A stretch of 64,000 nucleotides of DNA from contig NZ_QDDJ01000010.1 in the NCBI RefSeq assembly GCF_003121625.1, positions 1 to 64,000 on the forward strand, read 5' to 3'. Below the pieces are notes generated by a model, which was not told where the DNA came from, searched no databases, and saw only the letters and a program-made list of their open reading frames with translations. Source of the stretch: Ornithinimicrobium cavernae. GTDB taxonomy: Bacteria; Actinomycetota; Actinomycetes; Actinomycetales; Dermatophilaceae. The position numbers were made by a program, and so were the translations under genes. Below are positions 43,554-51,693 of this stretch, piece by piece (within the stretch, counting starts at the first letter, position 1; the number at the start of each line of letters is the position of its first letter).

Positions 43554-44222
43554 ATGGGGCAAGTGAGCCGCCCAGACCCGAAACTGTCCACCCCCGCCGC
43601 CCGCCACCGGATGACGGGGCCCCAGCGACGGGAGCAGCTGGTCTCGATCGGTCGTGCGCTGTTCTCCGAGAAGGGGTTCGAGGGTTCCACGGTCGAGGAG
43701 ATCGCGGCCAAGGCCGAGGTGTCCAAGCCGGTGATCTACGAGCACTTCGGCGGCAAGGAGGGCCTCTATGCGGTGGTCGTCGACCGGGAGATCCAGGCGC
43801 TGCTCACCGCGATCACGACGGCCCTCTCCGAGCCGGGCCACCCGCGTGCCCTGCTCGAGCGAGCGGCCCTCGCCCTCCTGGACTACATCGAGAACTCGAC
43901 CGACGGGTTCCGGATCCTGGTCCGGGACAGCCCTCCGGGTCAGTCCACGGGCTCCTTCGCGTCGCTAATCAGCGACGTCGCCAGCCAGGTGGAGCACATC
44001 CTCGCCGCCGAGTTCAAGCGCCAGAAGCTGGACCCCAAGATGGCACCGCTCTATGCCCAGATGCTCGTCGGCATGGTGGCGACCCCCGGCGGCTGGTGGC
44101 TCGACTCCCGCAAGATCAAGAAGGAGGACGTGGCCGCCCACGTCGTCAACCTCGCCTGGAACGGGCTGTCCGGGCTGGAGTCCAAGCCCACGCTGCGGCT
44201 GATCACCCCCAGAGGAAGATAG
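43554..44222 (+). CDS. TetR family regulator (Rv1019-like)
   Basis: The 222-residue protein has an HTH at about 25-70: Ala-Leu-Phe-Ser-Glu-Lys-Gly-Phe-Glu-Gly-Ser-Thr-Val-Glu-Glu-Ile-Ala, then Val-Ser-Lys-Pro-Val-Ile-Tyr-Glu-His-Phe-Gly-Gly-Lys-Glu-Gly. The C-terminal domain carries Tyr-Ala-Gln-Met-Leu-Val-Gly-Met and Gly-Gly-Trp-Trp. It lies next to tRNA-Gln and glmU/prs as Rv1019 does in M. tuberculosis, so it is a core, not accessory, regulator. The ligand and targets are unknown. Confidence 0.92.
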   Translation: MGQVSRPDPKLSTPAARHRMTGPQRREQLVSIGRALFSEKGFEGSTVEEIAAKAEVSKPVIYEHFGGKEGLYAVVVDREIQALLTAITTALSEPGHPRALLERAALALLDYIENSTDGFRILVRDSPPGQSTGSFASLISDVASQVEHILAAEFKRQKLDPKMAPLYAQMLVGMVATPGGWWLDSRKIKKEDVAAHVVNLAWNGLSGLESKPTLRLITPRGR

Positions 44223-44242
44223 CCCGACGCCCCCTAGGGGCT

Positions 44243-44340
44243 GGTCACCCGAGGCTCCCCCAGGGGAAGGTCACCCGACGCTCCCCCCGAGGACAGGTCA
44301 CCCGACGCTCTCCGGGGGCAGATCACCCGACGCTCACACT
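44243..44340 (+). repeat. Four imperfect tandem repeats of about 26-27 bp
   Basis: The core GGTCACCCGACGCTC, followed by C/G-rich CCCCAGGGG-like filler, occurs four times (near 44243, 44269, 44297 and 44323), the last with GATCACCCGACGCTC. The filler segments differ slightly. The array lies right after the TetR stop and before the convergent MarR gene, where a terminator would be expected; the CCC/GGG filler can pair within units. Confidence 0.8.
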
Positions 44341-44398
44341 CCCCGGGCACAATGCCGTTGCGGGAGTGTGGCACGCATGCCAGCCGCCTCCGTCCGCG

Positions 44399-44911
44399 CT
44401 ACTCCTGCTCGAACGGGGCCAGCAGCCGGCGCAGCAGCCCGGCGAGATCGTCGCACTCGCGGGGCGACAGCCCGGCCAGCAGGTCACGCTCGTCGTCCAC
44501 GAGGTCGGCGAGGGCACCGTCGACGGCCTCGCGCCCCAGCGGAGTGAGGGTGATGAGCACCGTGCGCCGGTCGCTCTCGGAGGCCGCACGGGCCACCATG
44601 CCGCGCGAGACCAGCCGGTCGATCCGGTTGGTCATCGTGCCGCTGGTCACCAGCGTCTGCCGCACCAGCTCACCGGCCGACAGCTGGTAGGGGTCGCCGG
44701 ACCGCCGCAGCGCCGAGAGCACATCAAACTCCCAGGCGACCAGGCCCCACTGGTCGAAGGCGTGCCGGCGGGCCAGGTCCAGGTGCCGCGCCAGCCGACT
44801 GACCCGCGAGAGGACCTCGAGCGGGGAGACGTCCAGGTCAGGGCGCTCACGCCGCCAGGCAGCGACGATGCCGTCCACCTGGTCCGGGGTCGCGGGCTGC
44901 CGGGCGGTCAT
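44399..44911 (-). CDS. MarR family transcriptional regulator
   Basis: The 170-residue winged-helix protein has DNA-binding helix Leu-Val-Thr-Ser-Gly-Thr-Met-Thr-Asn-Arg-Ile-Asp-Arg-Leu and wing Glu-Ser-Asp-Arg-Arg-Thr-Val-Leu-Ile, both typical MarR signatures. A long N-terminal helix contains Trp-Arg-Arg-Glu-Arg-Pro-Asp-Leu. It follows the DMT-family transporter by 34 bases on the same strand, suggesting it represses that exporter and itself. Confidence 0.93.
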   Translation of the reverse strand: MTARQPATPDQVDGIVAAWRRERPDLDVSPLEVLSRVSRLARHLDLARRHAFDQWGLVAWEFDVLSALRRSGDPYQLSAGELVRQTLVTSGTMTNRIDRLVSRGMVARAASESDRRTVLITLTPLGREAVDGALADLVDDERDLLAGLSPRECDDLAGLLRRLLAPFEQE

Positions 44912-44945
44912 GACCCCACTGTAGTGACCGTCAAGAATCTCGGCA

Positions 44946-45872
44946 TCAAGAGACCTTGAGGGGATCGCGACGGCCGGTGCGGACGTTCGTCGCGACGACG
45001 CCGACGATCACGATGAGGCCCCCGACGAGCTGCGCCGTCGAGTAGGGCTCCCCGACCAGCAGGGTGAACACGGCGACGAACACGGTGATCAGGTTGAGGA
45101 ACACCCCGGCACTCCCCGCGGGCAGCCCCACCAGGGCGCGGCTCCACAGCACGTAGGCCAGGACCGAGGGGAAGACGGCGATGAAGAGCACCGATCCCAC
45201 GGCCTCCGCCGTGGCGGGGAGGGTGGGCCCACCGTTGGCGAGGCTGACCGGCGTGAGCACGGCCACAGTGATCGCTGCCTGCACAGCGAGGGCGGTCACC
45301 GGCGGCACCCGGAGCAGACCCTGGCCCGCGCGGCCGATGACGGTGTAGGCGGTCCAGCACACGATGGCAGCGAGCATCGCCACCTCACCCGGGCCGAAGC
45401 CGGTGCTGAGCACCGCCCCGATGTCACCACGGCTGAGCACCACCACGGCCCCGGCGAGCGCGACCAGCACCCCCGTGAGCACGAGCGGGGTCAGCCGTTC
45501 CCGCAGCACGACCGTGGCCACGAGGACGATCAGCGCCGGGTTGGCGGCGTTGATCAGGGCAGCGCTGAGCGCGGAGGTGTGCTGCAGGGCCACGTACACG
45601 AGCAGCGGATAACCGAGCAGGCCCGTCAGGCTGAGACTGACCAGCCACCGCCACGCCCCGAGCGTCTCGCGCCAGACCGGTCGCTCGGTCCGCCGGGCCA
45701 GCAGCACCAGCAGCGGGAGCGCGATCAGCCAGCGCAGCAGCACCAGGTCGAGCGGGTCGATGCTCTCCACCGCGGCCGCGCCGACGACGTAGTTGCCGGC
45801 CCAGAACAGGGTCGCCCCCAACAGGGCCAGGACGGCGACCAGACCGCCCTTGCGGGCGCCGGTTCCTGACAT
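44946..45872 (-). CDS. EamA/DMT family transporter
   Basis: The 308-residue protein has ten predicted membrane helices in two EamA repeats (Gly-Ala-Thr-Leu-Phe-Trp-Ala-Gly-Asn-Tyr-Val-Val at the first, Val-Cys-Trp-Thr-Ala-Tyr-Thr-Val-Ile at the second). It is a drug/metabolite exporter of the RhaT/YdcZ-like type, and its substrate is unknown. The ATG at 45872 was chosen at the first Met before helix 1. The downstream MarR gene is its probable regulator. Confidence 0.9.
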   Translation of the reverse strand: MSGTGARKGGLVAVLALLGATLFWAGNYVVGAAAVESIDPLDLVLLRWLIALPLLVLLARRTERPVWRETLGAWRWLVSLSLTGLLGYPLLVYVALQHTSALSAALINAANPALIVLVATVVLRERLTPLVLTGVLVALAGAVVVLSRGDIGAVLSTGFGPGEVAMLAAIVCWTAYTVIGRAGQGLLRVPPVTALAVQAAITVAVLTPVSLANGGPTLPATAEAVGSVLFIAVFPSVLAYVLWSRALVGLPAGSAGVFLNLITVFVAVFTLLVGEPYSTAQLVGGLIVIVGVVATNVRTGRRDPLKVS

Positions 45873-45966
45873 CTGCAGCGCACCCTCCCCTTGTCTCGTT
45901 CGACCGTCGGGCGACCGCCGTCGCCACCCTGCAGTGCCCGGTGCACACGGCTCCGGGCCGAGTGGC

Positions 45967-47817
45967 TCAGTCGACCAGCTCCGCCGCCTCGAGCCACTCC
46001 AGCTCGAGGGTCTCGCGCTCGGCATGGATCTCGGCGAGCTCGGCACTGAGCCGCGTCATGGCTCCCGGGTCGGTCGCCTGCGCCACCATGTCCTGGTGCA
46101 CCCGAGCCTCCCGCTCCCCCAGCCTGGCCAGGGACTTCTCGACCCGCGCGATGGTCTTGCGGGCCTCACGCAGCTCGGCCGGGGTGTGGCCCCGCGGCGG
46201 TGTGTCGGGGACGGGCGCCCGCCCGCCGCCGGCAGCGTCTGCTCCGCGTGAGCCCGCACGCGCCGCGGCACCGGTTTGTGCCGCCCCGGCCGCACGCGCG
46301 CGACGGAGCTCGAGGTACTGGTCCACCCCGCCGGGCAGGTCGCGCAGCGCACCGTCACCCAGGAGGGCGACCTGACGGTCCGTCATGCGCTCGAGCAGGT
46401 AGCGGTCGTGCGAGACCACGATCAGCGTGCCGGCCCAACCGTCCAGCACGTCCTCCATCGAGGTCAGCGTGTCGATGTCCAGGTCGTTGGTCGGCTCGTC
46501 GAGCAGCAGCACGTTCGGCTCATCCATCAACAGCCGGAGGAACTGCAGCCGGCGCCGTTCACCACCGGACAGGTCACCGACCCGGGACTGCTGGCGTCCA
46601 CCGGTGAAACCCAGGCGGGTGGCCAGCTGGCTGGCGGAGATCTCCTTGCCCCCGAGGACCGTGAAGGAGCGGACCTCGGTGATCGCGTCGATGACCTTGC
46701 GGCCGGCCACGGCCTCCAGCTCACGCAGGTCCTGGCTCAGGCAGGCCAGCCGCACGGTCTTGCCGGTCCGGAGGGTGCCGGACTCCAGGGGCACCTGCCC
46801 CATCAGCGCGCGCAGGAGCGTCGACTTGCCGGCCCCGTTGACCCCGACGATGCCGAACCGGTCACCCGGGCCGATCCGCCAGGTCACGTCGTCCAGCAGC
46901 ACCCGGTCACCGAGGCGCACCGTCGCGTCCAGCAGGTCGAGCACGTCCTTGCCGAGCCGCGTCGTGGCGAACCGGACGAGCTCGACGGTGTCCCTGGGTG
47001 GCGGCTCGTCCGCCACCAGCGCCTCGGCCGCGTCGATCCGGAACCGGGGCTTGCTGGTGCGGGCCGGTGCGCCCCGCTGCAGCCAGGCGAGCTCCTTGCG
47101 CAGCAGGTTGGTGCGCCGCTCCTCGGTCACGGCGGCGACCCGGGCGCGCTCGGCACGGGCCAGGACGTAGGCCGCGTAGCCCCCGTCGTAGCTGTGCACG
47201 CGACCGTCGCCTACCTCCCAGGTGCGGGTGGCCACGGCGTCCAGGAACCACCGGTCGTGGGTGACGAAGACCAGTCCGCTGCCGGGACGGGGACGGCGCC
47301 CCGACAGGTATGCCGCCAGCCAGGCGACCCCTTCGACGTCCAGGTGGTTGGTGGGCTCGTCGAGGACGAGCAGGTCCGGGTCGCGCACCAGCAGCGCGGC
47401 CAGCGCCAGACGACGCAGCTCCCCGCCGGACTTGGCGCCCACCTGCGAGTCCAGCCCACCCAGGGCACTGGCCCCGAGGTCGCCCAGGAGGCCCGTCAGG
47501 ATCTCCCGGACCCGCGGGTCACCGGCCCACTCGTGCTCGGCCAGGTCACCCAGCACAACCTGCCGGACGGTCGCGTCCGGGTCGAGCACGTCGGCCTGCG
47601 CCAGCATGCCGGCGGTCACGCCGGCCGGGCGCAGCACCCTGCCGCTGTCGACCTCGCGGGTGCCCATGAGCACCCGGAGCAGGGAGGTCTTGCCGCCGCC
47701 GTTGCGGCCCAGGACACCGATCCGCTCGCCGTCCAGCACGCCCAGTGACACGTCGTCCAGCAGCACCTGGGTGCCCGCGATCAGCGTGACACGGTCGGTC
47801 GAGATGAGGTTGGCCAT
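45967..47817 (-). CDS. ABC-F family ATPase (Uup-like)
   Basis: The 616-residue soluble protein has two NBDs and no membrane segments. NBD1 has Walker A Gly-Arg-Asn-Gly-Gly-Gly-Lys-Thr and Leu-Asp-Glu-Pro-Thr-Asn-His-Leu-Asp; NBD2 has Gly-Val-Asn-Gly-Ala-Gly-Lys-Ser and Leu-Asp-Glu-Pro-Thr-Asn-Asp-Leu-Asp. Signature loops are Lys-Ser-Gly-Gly-Glu and Leu-Ser-Gly-Gly-Glu. A linker with Arg-Lys-Glu-Leu-Ala-Trp-Leu-Gln-Arg-Gly and a C-terminal coiled coil (about 540-616) make it Uup-like. ABC-F proteins act on ribosomes; Uup binds branched DNA in E. coli. The ispE stop is 4 bases upstream, so they are one operon. Confidence 0.95.
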   Translation of the reverse strand: MANLISTDRVTLIAGTQVLLDDVSLGVLDGERIGVLGRNGGGKTSLLRVLMGTREVDSGRVLRPAGVTAGMLAQADVLDPDATVRQVVLGDLAEHEWAGDPRVREILTGLLGDLGASALGGLDSQVGAKSGGELRRLALAALLVRDPDLLVLDEPTNHLDVEGVAWLAAYLSGRRPRPGSGLVFVTHDRWFLDAVATRTWEVGDGRVHSYDGGYAAYVLARAERARVAAVTEERRTNLLRKELAWLQRGAPARTSKPRFRIDAAEALVADEPPPRDTVELVRFATTRLGKDVLDLLDATVRLGDRVLLDDVTWRIGPGDRFGIVGVNGAGKSTLLRALMGQVPLESGTLRTGKTVRLACLSQDLRELEAVAGRKVIDAITEVRSFTVLGGKEISASQLATRLGFTGGRQQSRVGDLSGGERRRLQFLRLLMDEPNVLLLDEPTNDLDIDTLTSMEDVLDGWAGTLIVVSHDRYLLERMTDRQVALLGDGALRDLPGGVDQYLELRRARAAGAAQTGAAARAGSRGADAAGGGRAPVPDTPPRGHTPAELREARKTIARVEKSLARLGEREARVHQDMVAQATDPGAMTRLSAELAEIHAERETLELEWLEAAELVD

Positions 47818-47821
47818 CCGC

Positions 47822-48784
47822 TCAGCCGGTGAAGTTGTGCGGGCCGGTCGGCGCGACGGACTGGATCACCTGGGCGCCGGCGACCGGCCCGGTGGCGCGC
47901 CGGATGTCACCGGCGGGGCCACGGGCGGCCAGGCCGACGGACAGGTCGATCGCCTCCGCCTGCGTGCCGACCAGGAAGGCCACGGTCGGCCCGGAACCGG
48001 AGACGATCGCCCCCTGGGCACCGAGGGTCGTGCCTGCCTCCAGGACCTCGCGCAGCACGGGGTACAGCGAGCAGGCGGCCTCCTGCAGGTCGTTGCGCAG
48101 GGCGGCGCCGACCTCGGCGGTCTGCATCGTGCGCAGCGCCGCGATGAGCTCGCCCGACGGCGCCGGGTCAGCCGCCTCGGTGCCGGCGGCCTCACGCAGG
48201 CGGTCGCACTCGGCATACACGTCCGGGGTGGACAGTCCCGACTCGGTGCTCACCCAGAGCACCCAGTGCAGCTCCCCCCGGGCCAGGACCGGAGCGAGCC
48301 GCTCCCCGCGCCCGGACCCGATGGCGGTGCCGCCGTGGAGCAGGAAGGGGACGTCGGAGCCCAGGCGCGCGGCGATCGGCTCCAGCTCGTCCCGCGTGAG
48401 CTGCAGCTCCCACAGCGACTCGCACGCCACGAGCGCCGCGGCGGCGTCGGCGGACCCGCCCGCCATGCCACCGGCGACGGGGATGTTCTTCTCGATGCTC
48501 AGCGTGGCGGCCTCCTCGACGCCGTAGCGCCGCGCCAGCATCTTGGCCGCCTTGAGCGCCAGGTTGCCGGAGCCCGTGGGCACACCGGCGGCGGTCGCAC
48601 CGCTGACCTGCACGGACCAGGTGTCCGCCGCGGTGACGGTGACGTAGTCGAAGACGCCGACGGTGTGGTAGACCGTGGCGAGCTCGTGGTAGCCGTCCTC
48701 ACGGAGCGGACCCACGACCAGCTCCAGGTTGATCTTCCCGGGCACACGGACGGTGACGCCCCGGGACTCGACGGCCAGACTCAT
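47822..48784 (-). CDS. ispE: 4-diphosphocytidyl-2-C-methyl-D-erythritol kinase
   Basis: The 320-residue GHMP kinase is in the MEP isoprenoid pathway. N-terminal Val-Pro-Gly-Lys-Ile-Asn-Leu-Glu-Leu, the phosphate loop Pro-Val-Ala-Gly-Gly-Met-Ala-Gly-Gly-Ser-Ala-Asp-Ala-Ala and Leu-Gly-Ser-Asp-Val-Pro-Phe are intact, as is the late Gly-Ser-Gly-Pro-Thr-Val. It lies 9 bases after rsmA and 4 before the ABC-F gene, matching the rsmA-ispE-abcF order of many actinobacteria. Confidence 0.97.
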   Translation of the reverse strand: MSLAVESRGVTVRVPGKINLELVVGPLREDGYHELATVYHTVGVFDYVTVTAADTWSVQVSGATAAGVPTGSGNLALKAAKMLARRYGVEEAATLSIEKNIPVAGGMAGGSADAAAALVACESLWELQLTRDELEPIAARLGSDVPFLLHGGTAIGSGRGERLAPVLARGELHWVLWVSTESGLSTPDVYAECDRLREAAGTEAADPAPSGELIAALRTMQTAEVGAALRNDLQEAACSLYPVLREVLEAGTTLGAQGAIVSGSGPTVAFLVGTQAEAIDLSVGLAARGPAGDIRRATGPVAGAQVIQSVAPTGPHNFTG

Positions 48785-48793
48785 GCCGACACC

Positions 48794-49660
48794 CTATGCG
48801 TCAGCGTGCCGCGCCGCCGCGATGGCCGCGAACTGCTCGACCGTGAGCCTCTCACCGCGCGCCCCGGGATCCACCCCCGCCCGGCGCAGCACCTCCTCGG
48901 CCGCCGCCGGTGAGCCGGCCCACCCGCCGAGAGCGGCACGCAGCGTCTTGCGACGCTGCGCGAAGGCCGCGTCGATGACCGCGAAGACCTCGCGCCGGTC
49001 CGCGGTCGTGACCGGTGGGTCCCGTCGGACCATGCGCACCAGCCCCGAGTCGACGTTGGGTGCCGGCCAGAAGACGTTGCGGCCGATCCGCCCCGCCGGT
49101 GACACCTCCGCATACCAAGCCGCCTTCACGCTGGGCACGCCGTAGACCCGTCCTCCCGGCGAGGCCGCGAGCCGCTCGGCGACCTCGAGCTGCACCATGA
49201 CCAGGACCCGCTCGAGCGTCGGCAGTGTCTCCAGCAGGTGCAGGACGACGGGGACCGCCACGTTGTAGGGCAGGTTCGCGACCAACGCGGTCGGCTGCGG
49301 GTCGGGCAGAGCCGTGACCGTCAGCGCGTCCTGCTGCAGGACGGTCAGCCGGTCCGCCCGGTCCGGGGCGTGCTCGGCAACGGTGGCCGGCAGCTGCCCC
49401 GCGAGCACCGGGTCGATCTCGATCGCGGTGACCCGGTCGACCACGTGCAGCAGGGCGAGGGTCAGGCTGCCGAGGCCCGGGCCGACCTCGACCACGACGT
49501 CGTCCGCCCCCACACCCGCCTGGCGGACGATCTTGCGCACCGTGTTGCCGTCGATGACGAAGTTCTGGCCCCACGTCTTGGTGGGCCGCACCCCCAGCCG
49601 GCCGGCCAGCTCGCGGATCTCCGCCGCGCCGAGCAGGCGTTCCTCCAGGTGGGGCTCCAT
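48794..49660 (-). CDS. rsmA: 16S rRNA (adenine1518/1519-N6) dimethyltransferase RsmA/KsgA
   Basis: The 288-residue Rossmann methyltransferase makes the two m6,2A residues near the 3' end of 16S rRNA. SAM-binding Val-Gly-Pro-Gly-Leu-Gly-Ser-Leu-Thr, acidic Glu-Ile-Asp-Pro and catalytic Asn-Leu-Pro-Tyr-Asn-Val are present. So is the N-terminal Lys-Thr-Trp-Gly-Gln-Asn-Phe. The C-terminal domain has the usual Arg-Arg-Lys-Thr-Leu-Arg. It starts the rsmA-ispE-abcF operon, preceded by a tandem-repeat array and divergent from sodA. Confidence 0.97.
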   Translation of the reverse strand: MEPHLEERLLGAAEIRELAGRLGVRPTKTWGQNFVIDGNTVRKIVRQAGVGADDVVVEVGPGLGSLTLALLHVVDRVTAIEIDPVLAGQLPATVAEHAPDRADRLTVLQQDALTVTALPDPQPTALVANLPYNVAVPVVLHLLETLPTLERVLVMVQLEVAERLAASPGGRVYGVPSVKAAWYAEVSPAGRIGRNVFWPAPNVDSGLVRMVRRDPPVTTADRREVFAVIDAAFAQRRKTLRAALGGWAGSPAAAEEVLRRAGVDPGARGERLTVEQFAAIAAARHADA

Positions 49661-49770
49661 GACCGGTCAGCGTACTGGTCGCAGCCCCCAGGACCCTGAC
49701 CTGTCGGTGGCGCCACGCGAGCGCCCGGCCGCCCGGTGGGAGAGGTGGGTGGCTGCCACACCCCGCCCCT

Positions 49771-49890
49771 GTTGCTGGCGCACCCCCCACCCCGTTGCTG
49801 GCGCACCCCCACCCCTGTTGCTGGCGCACCCCCGACCCCTTGCTGGCGCAGCCCCCACCCCCTGTTGCTGGCGCACCCCCCACCGCGGAC
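49771..49890 (+). repeat. Five tandem 23-24 bp repeats between rsmA and sodA
   Basis: GTTGCTGGCGCACCCCC(C)ACCCC recurs at 49771, 49794, 49817, 49840 (first base changed) and 49864, with 23-24 bp spacing. The array lies in the 310-bp divergent gap between rsmA and sodA, upstream of both promoters, where it could affect either. Nothing else of note is in the gap except the region 49891-49970, which carries the sodA leader. Confidence 0.9.
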
Positions 49891-49970
49891 CCGTCGGAGC
49901 GGTTGCGGCTATGTTGCTTGTAGGACAGGCTCGAAACCTGTGGACATCTACGACTGAGGAGTTGTTTGCT

Positions 49971-50600
49971 GTGGCTGACTACGCCCTTCCCGATCTTCCC
50001 TACGACTACGGTGCCCTCGCCCCGCACATCTCCGGGGAGATCATGGAGCTGCACCACTCCAAGCACCACAACGCCTACGTCAGCGGCGCCAACACCGCCC
50101 TGGAGCAGCTGGCCGAGGCCCGCGACAAGGACTCCTTCGGCACCGTCAACATGCTGTCGAAGAACCTGGCGTTCAACCTGGCCGGGCACGTGAACCACTC
50201 CGTGTTCTGGCCGAACATGTCCCCCGACGGTGGCGACAAGCCGGTCGGTGAGCTGGCCGCCGCGATCGACGACACCTTCGGCAGCTTCGACGCCTTCCGC
50301 GCGCACTTCACCGCCAACGCGCTCGGCATCCAGGGCTCCGGCTGGTCGATCCTGGCCTGGGACACCCTGGGTCAGAAGCTGATCCTGTGCCAGCTCTACG
50401 ACCACCAGGGCAACCTGTCGGCCGGCCTCGTGCCGCTGCTGATGCTCGACATGTGGGAGCACGCCTTCTACCTGCAGTACCGCAACGTGAAGGCCGACTA
50501 CGTCACCGCGTGGTGGAACGTCGCCAACTGGGCGGACGTGCAGGCGCGCTTCGAGGCCGCCCGCACCACCACCAACGGCCTGATCGTCCCCAGCGCCTGA
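49971..50600 (+). CDS. sodA: Superoxide dismutase (Fe/Mn type)
   Basis: The 209-residue enzyme dismutes superoxide. Metal ligands are His28 (in Glu-Leu-His-His-Ser-Lys-His-His), the first His of Gly-His-Val-Asn-His-Ser-Val-Phe-Trp, Asp160 and His164 (Leu-Asp-Met-Trp-Glu-His-Ala-Phe-Tyr), matching the numbering of mycobacterial SodA. Fe versus Mn preference cannot be settled by eye. The GTG at 49971 has GAGGAG 10 bases upstream. It has no signal peptide, but such enzymes can be exported. It sits between rsmA and tatD, where most actinobacteria carry rpfB. Confidence 0.97.
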   Translation: MADYALPDLPYDYGALAPHISGEIMELHHSKHHNAYVSGANTALEQLAEARDKDSFGTVNMLSKNLAFNLAGHVNHSVFWPNMSPDGGDKPVGELAAAIDDTFGSFDAFRAHFTANALGIQGSGWSILAWDTLGQKLILCQLYDHQGNLSAGLVPLLMLDMWEHAFYLQYRNVKADYVTAWWNVANWADVQARFEAARTTTNGLIVPSA

Positions 50601-50620
50601 CGACCTCGCGTCACCTCAGC

Positions 50621-50646
50621 GGCCCCGGTGCACCTGCACCGGGGCC
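50621..50646 (+). terminator. sodA terminator hairpin
   Basis: GGCCCCGGTGCA and TGCACCGGGGCC flank CC, a perfect 12-bp inverted repeat (about 10 bp with a realistic loop) 20 bases after the sodA stop. The sequence after it is GTGTGTC, not a U-tract. Confidence 0.8.
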
Positions 50647-50664
50647 GTGTGTCGTCCCGAGGGC

Positions 50665-50741
50665 ACGTCCACGCCACAGGACGTCACGTCCACGCCCCAG
50701 AACGTCAGGCATCTCCAGGGCTCTGACCCTGGCGATGCCTG
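50665..50741. repeat. Two 21-bp tandem repeats followed by a long hairpin
   Basis: ACGTCCACGCC(A/C)CAG(G/A)ACGTC occurs twice, at 50665-50685 and 50686-50706. It is followed directly by a hairpin (50706-50741) with arms CAGGCATC-T-CCAGGG and CCCTGG-C-GATGCCTG: 14 pairs, one mismatch, 6-base loop. A further run of GACGCTCGC-like words continues to about 50820. It lies in the convergent gap between sodA and tatD; the hairpin probably terminates one or both. Confidence 0.7.
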
Positions 50742-50847
50742 ACGCTCGCCGCGGTCGGGGCACCTGACGCTCGCTGGGACCCGGGGCGCACGACACTCGC
50801 TGGGGCCCGGGGCCACGGCGCGCTAGGTCACCAGGGCGCGGCCGAGG

Positions 50848-51693
50848 TCACCAGGGGCCGTAGACCTGCTCGGAGTTGGCCGACAGCGCCTCACAGAGGG
50901 TGGGCACCGCCACGTTGAGGGTGGCCGCCATGGCGCGCACCGTGAGCGGGATCAGGTAGGGCGCGTTGACCCGGCCGCGGTGCGGGCTGGGTGTCAGGTA
51001 GGGCGCGTCGGTCTCCACCAACAGGTGCTCCAGGGGGGTCACCGCGAGCGCGTTGCGCAGGTCACGGGCGTTCTTGAACGTGACGGTGCCGGCGAACGAC
51101 AGGTAGTACCCCCTTCGCACGCACTCCCTCGCCATCTCCATGTCCCCGGAGAAGCAGTGCAGCACGACCCGTTCGGGCGCCCCCTCCTCGGCCAGGATGC
51201 GCAGCACGTCGGCGTGCGCGTCCCGGTCGTGGATCTGCAGGGCCAGTCCGGTGCGCCTGGCGATCTCGAGGTGCCGCCGGAACGACTCCTGCTGGGCCGC
51301 GACGCCGTCGGGGCCGGTGCGGTAGTAGTCCAGCCCCGTCTCCCCGATGACGCGCACCCGCGGGTGCCCGGCGAGCGCCTCGATCTCCGTGAGCGCCTCG
51401 TCGAGCTCTCCGGCCGCCGCGTGCTTCGGCGCCTCGTTGGGGTGGATCGCGACACCACCGAGGAGGGCGGGGTGCTCATCGAGTATGCCGACGGTCCAGC
51501 GGGCGCTCTCGCGGTCGCACCCGATCTGGACCAGTCGGGTGACGCCCACCCGGGCGGCCGCGGCGACCTGGTCGGCGACCGACACCGGGTCGCCGCCGTC
51601 CCGGCTGATGTCCAGGTGGCAGTGGTTGTCCGCCACCGGGATCGGCAGCGGCTCTGGGGCGGGCGGGAGCTCCGCGGTGCGCTCGTCCGTCAT
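50848..51693 (-). CDS. tatD: TatD family metal-dependent hydrolase
   Basis: The 281-residue TIM-barrel protein has Asp-Asn-His-Cys-His-Leu-Asp near the start, Gly-Glu-Thr-Gly-Leu-Asp-Tyr-Tyr, Leu-His-Cys-Phe-Ser-Gly and Val-Glu-Thr-Asp-Ala-Pro-Tyr, the metal ligands of TatD 3'-5' deoxyribonucleases. The start overlaps the metG stop by four bases, the conserved metG-tatD coupling. In E. coli TatD aids DNA repair; it is not part of Tat export. Confidence 0.95.
   Translation of the reverse strand: MTDERTAELPPAPEPLPIPVADNHCHLDISRDGGDPVSVADQVAAAARVGVTRLVQIGCDRESARWTVGILDEHPALLGGVAIHPNEAPKHAAAGELDEALTEIEALAGHPRVRVIGETGLDYYRTGPDGVAAQQESFRRHLEIARRTGLALQIHDRDAHADVLRILAEEGAPERVVLHCFSGDMEMARECVRRGYYLSFAGTVTFKNARDLRNALAVTPLEHLLVETDAPYLTPSPHRGRVNAPYLIPLTVRAMAATLNVAVPTLCEALSANSEQVYGPW

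Noticed and set aside
49667-49957. Open frames through the GCTGGCGCA repeats
   Set aside because: They are open only because the repeat lacks stops; no start with ribosome site or homology is evident.
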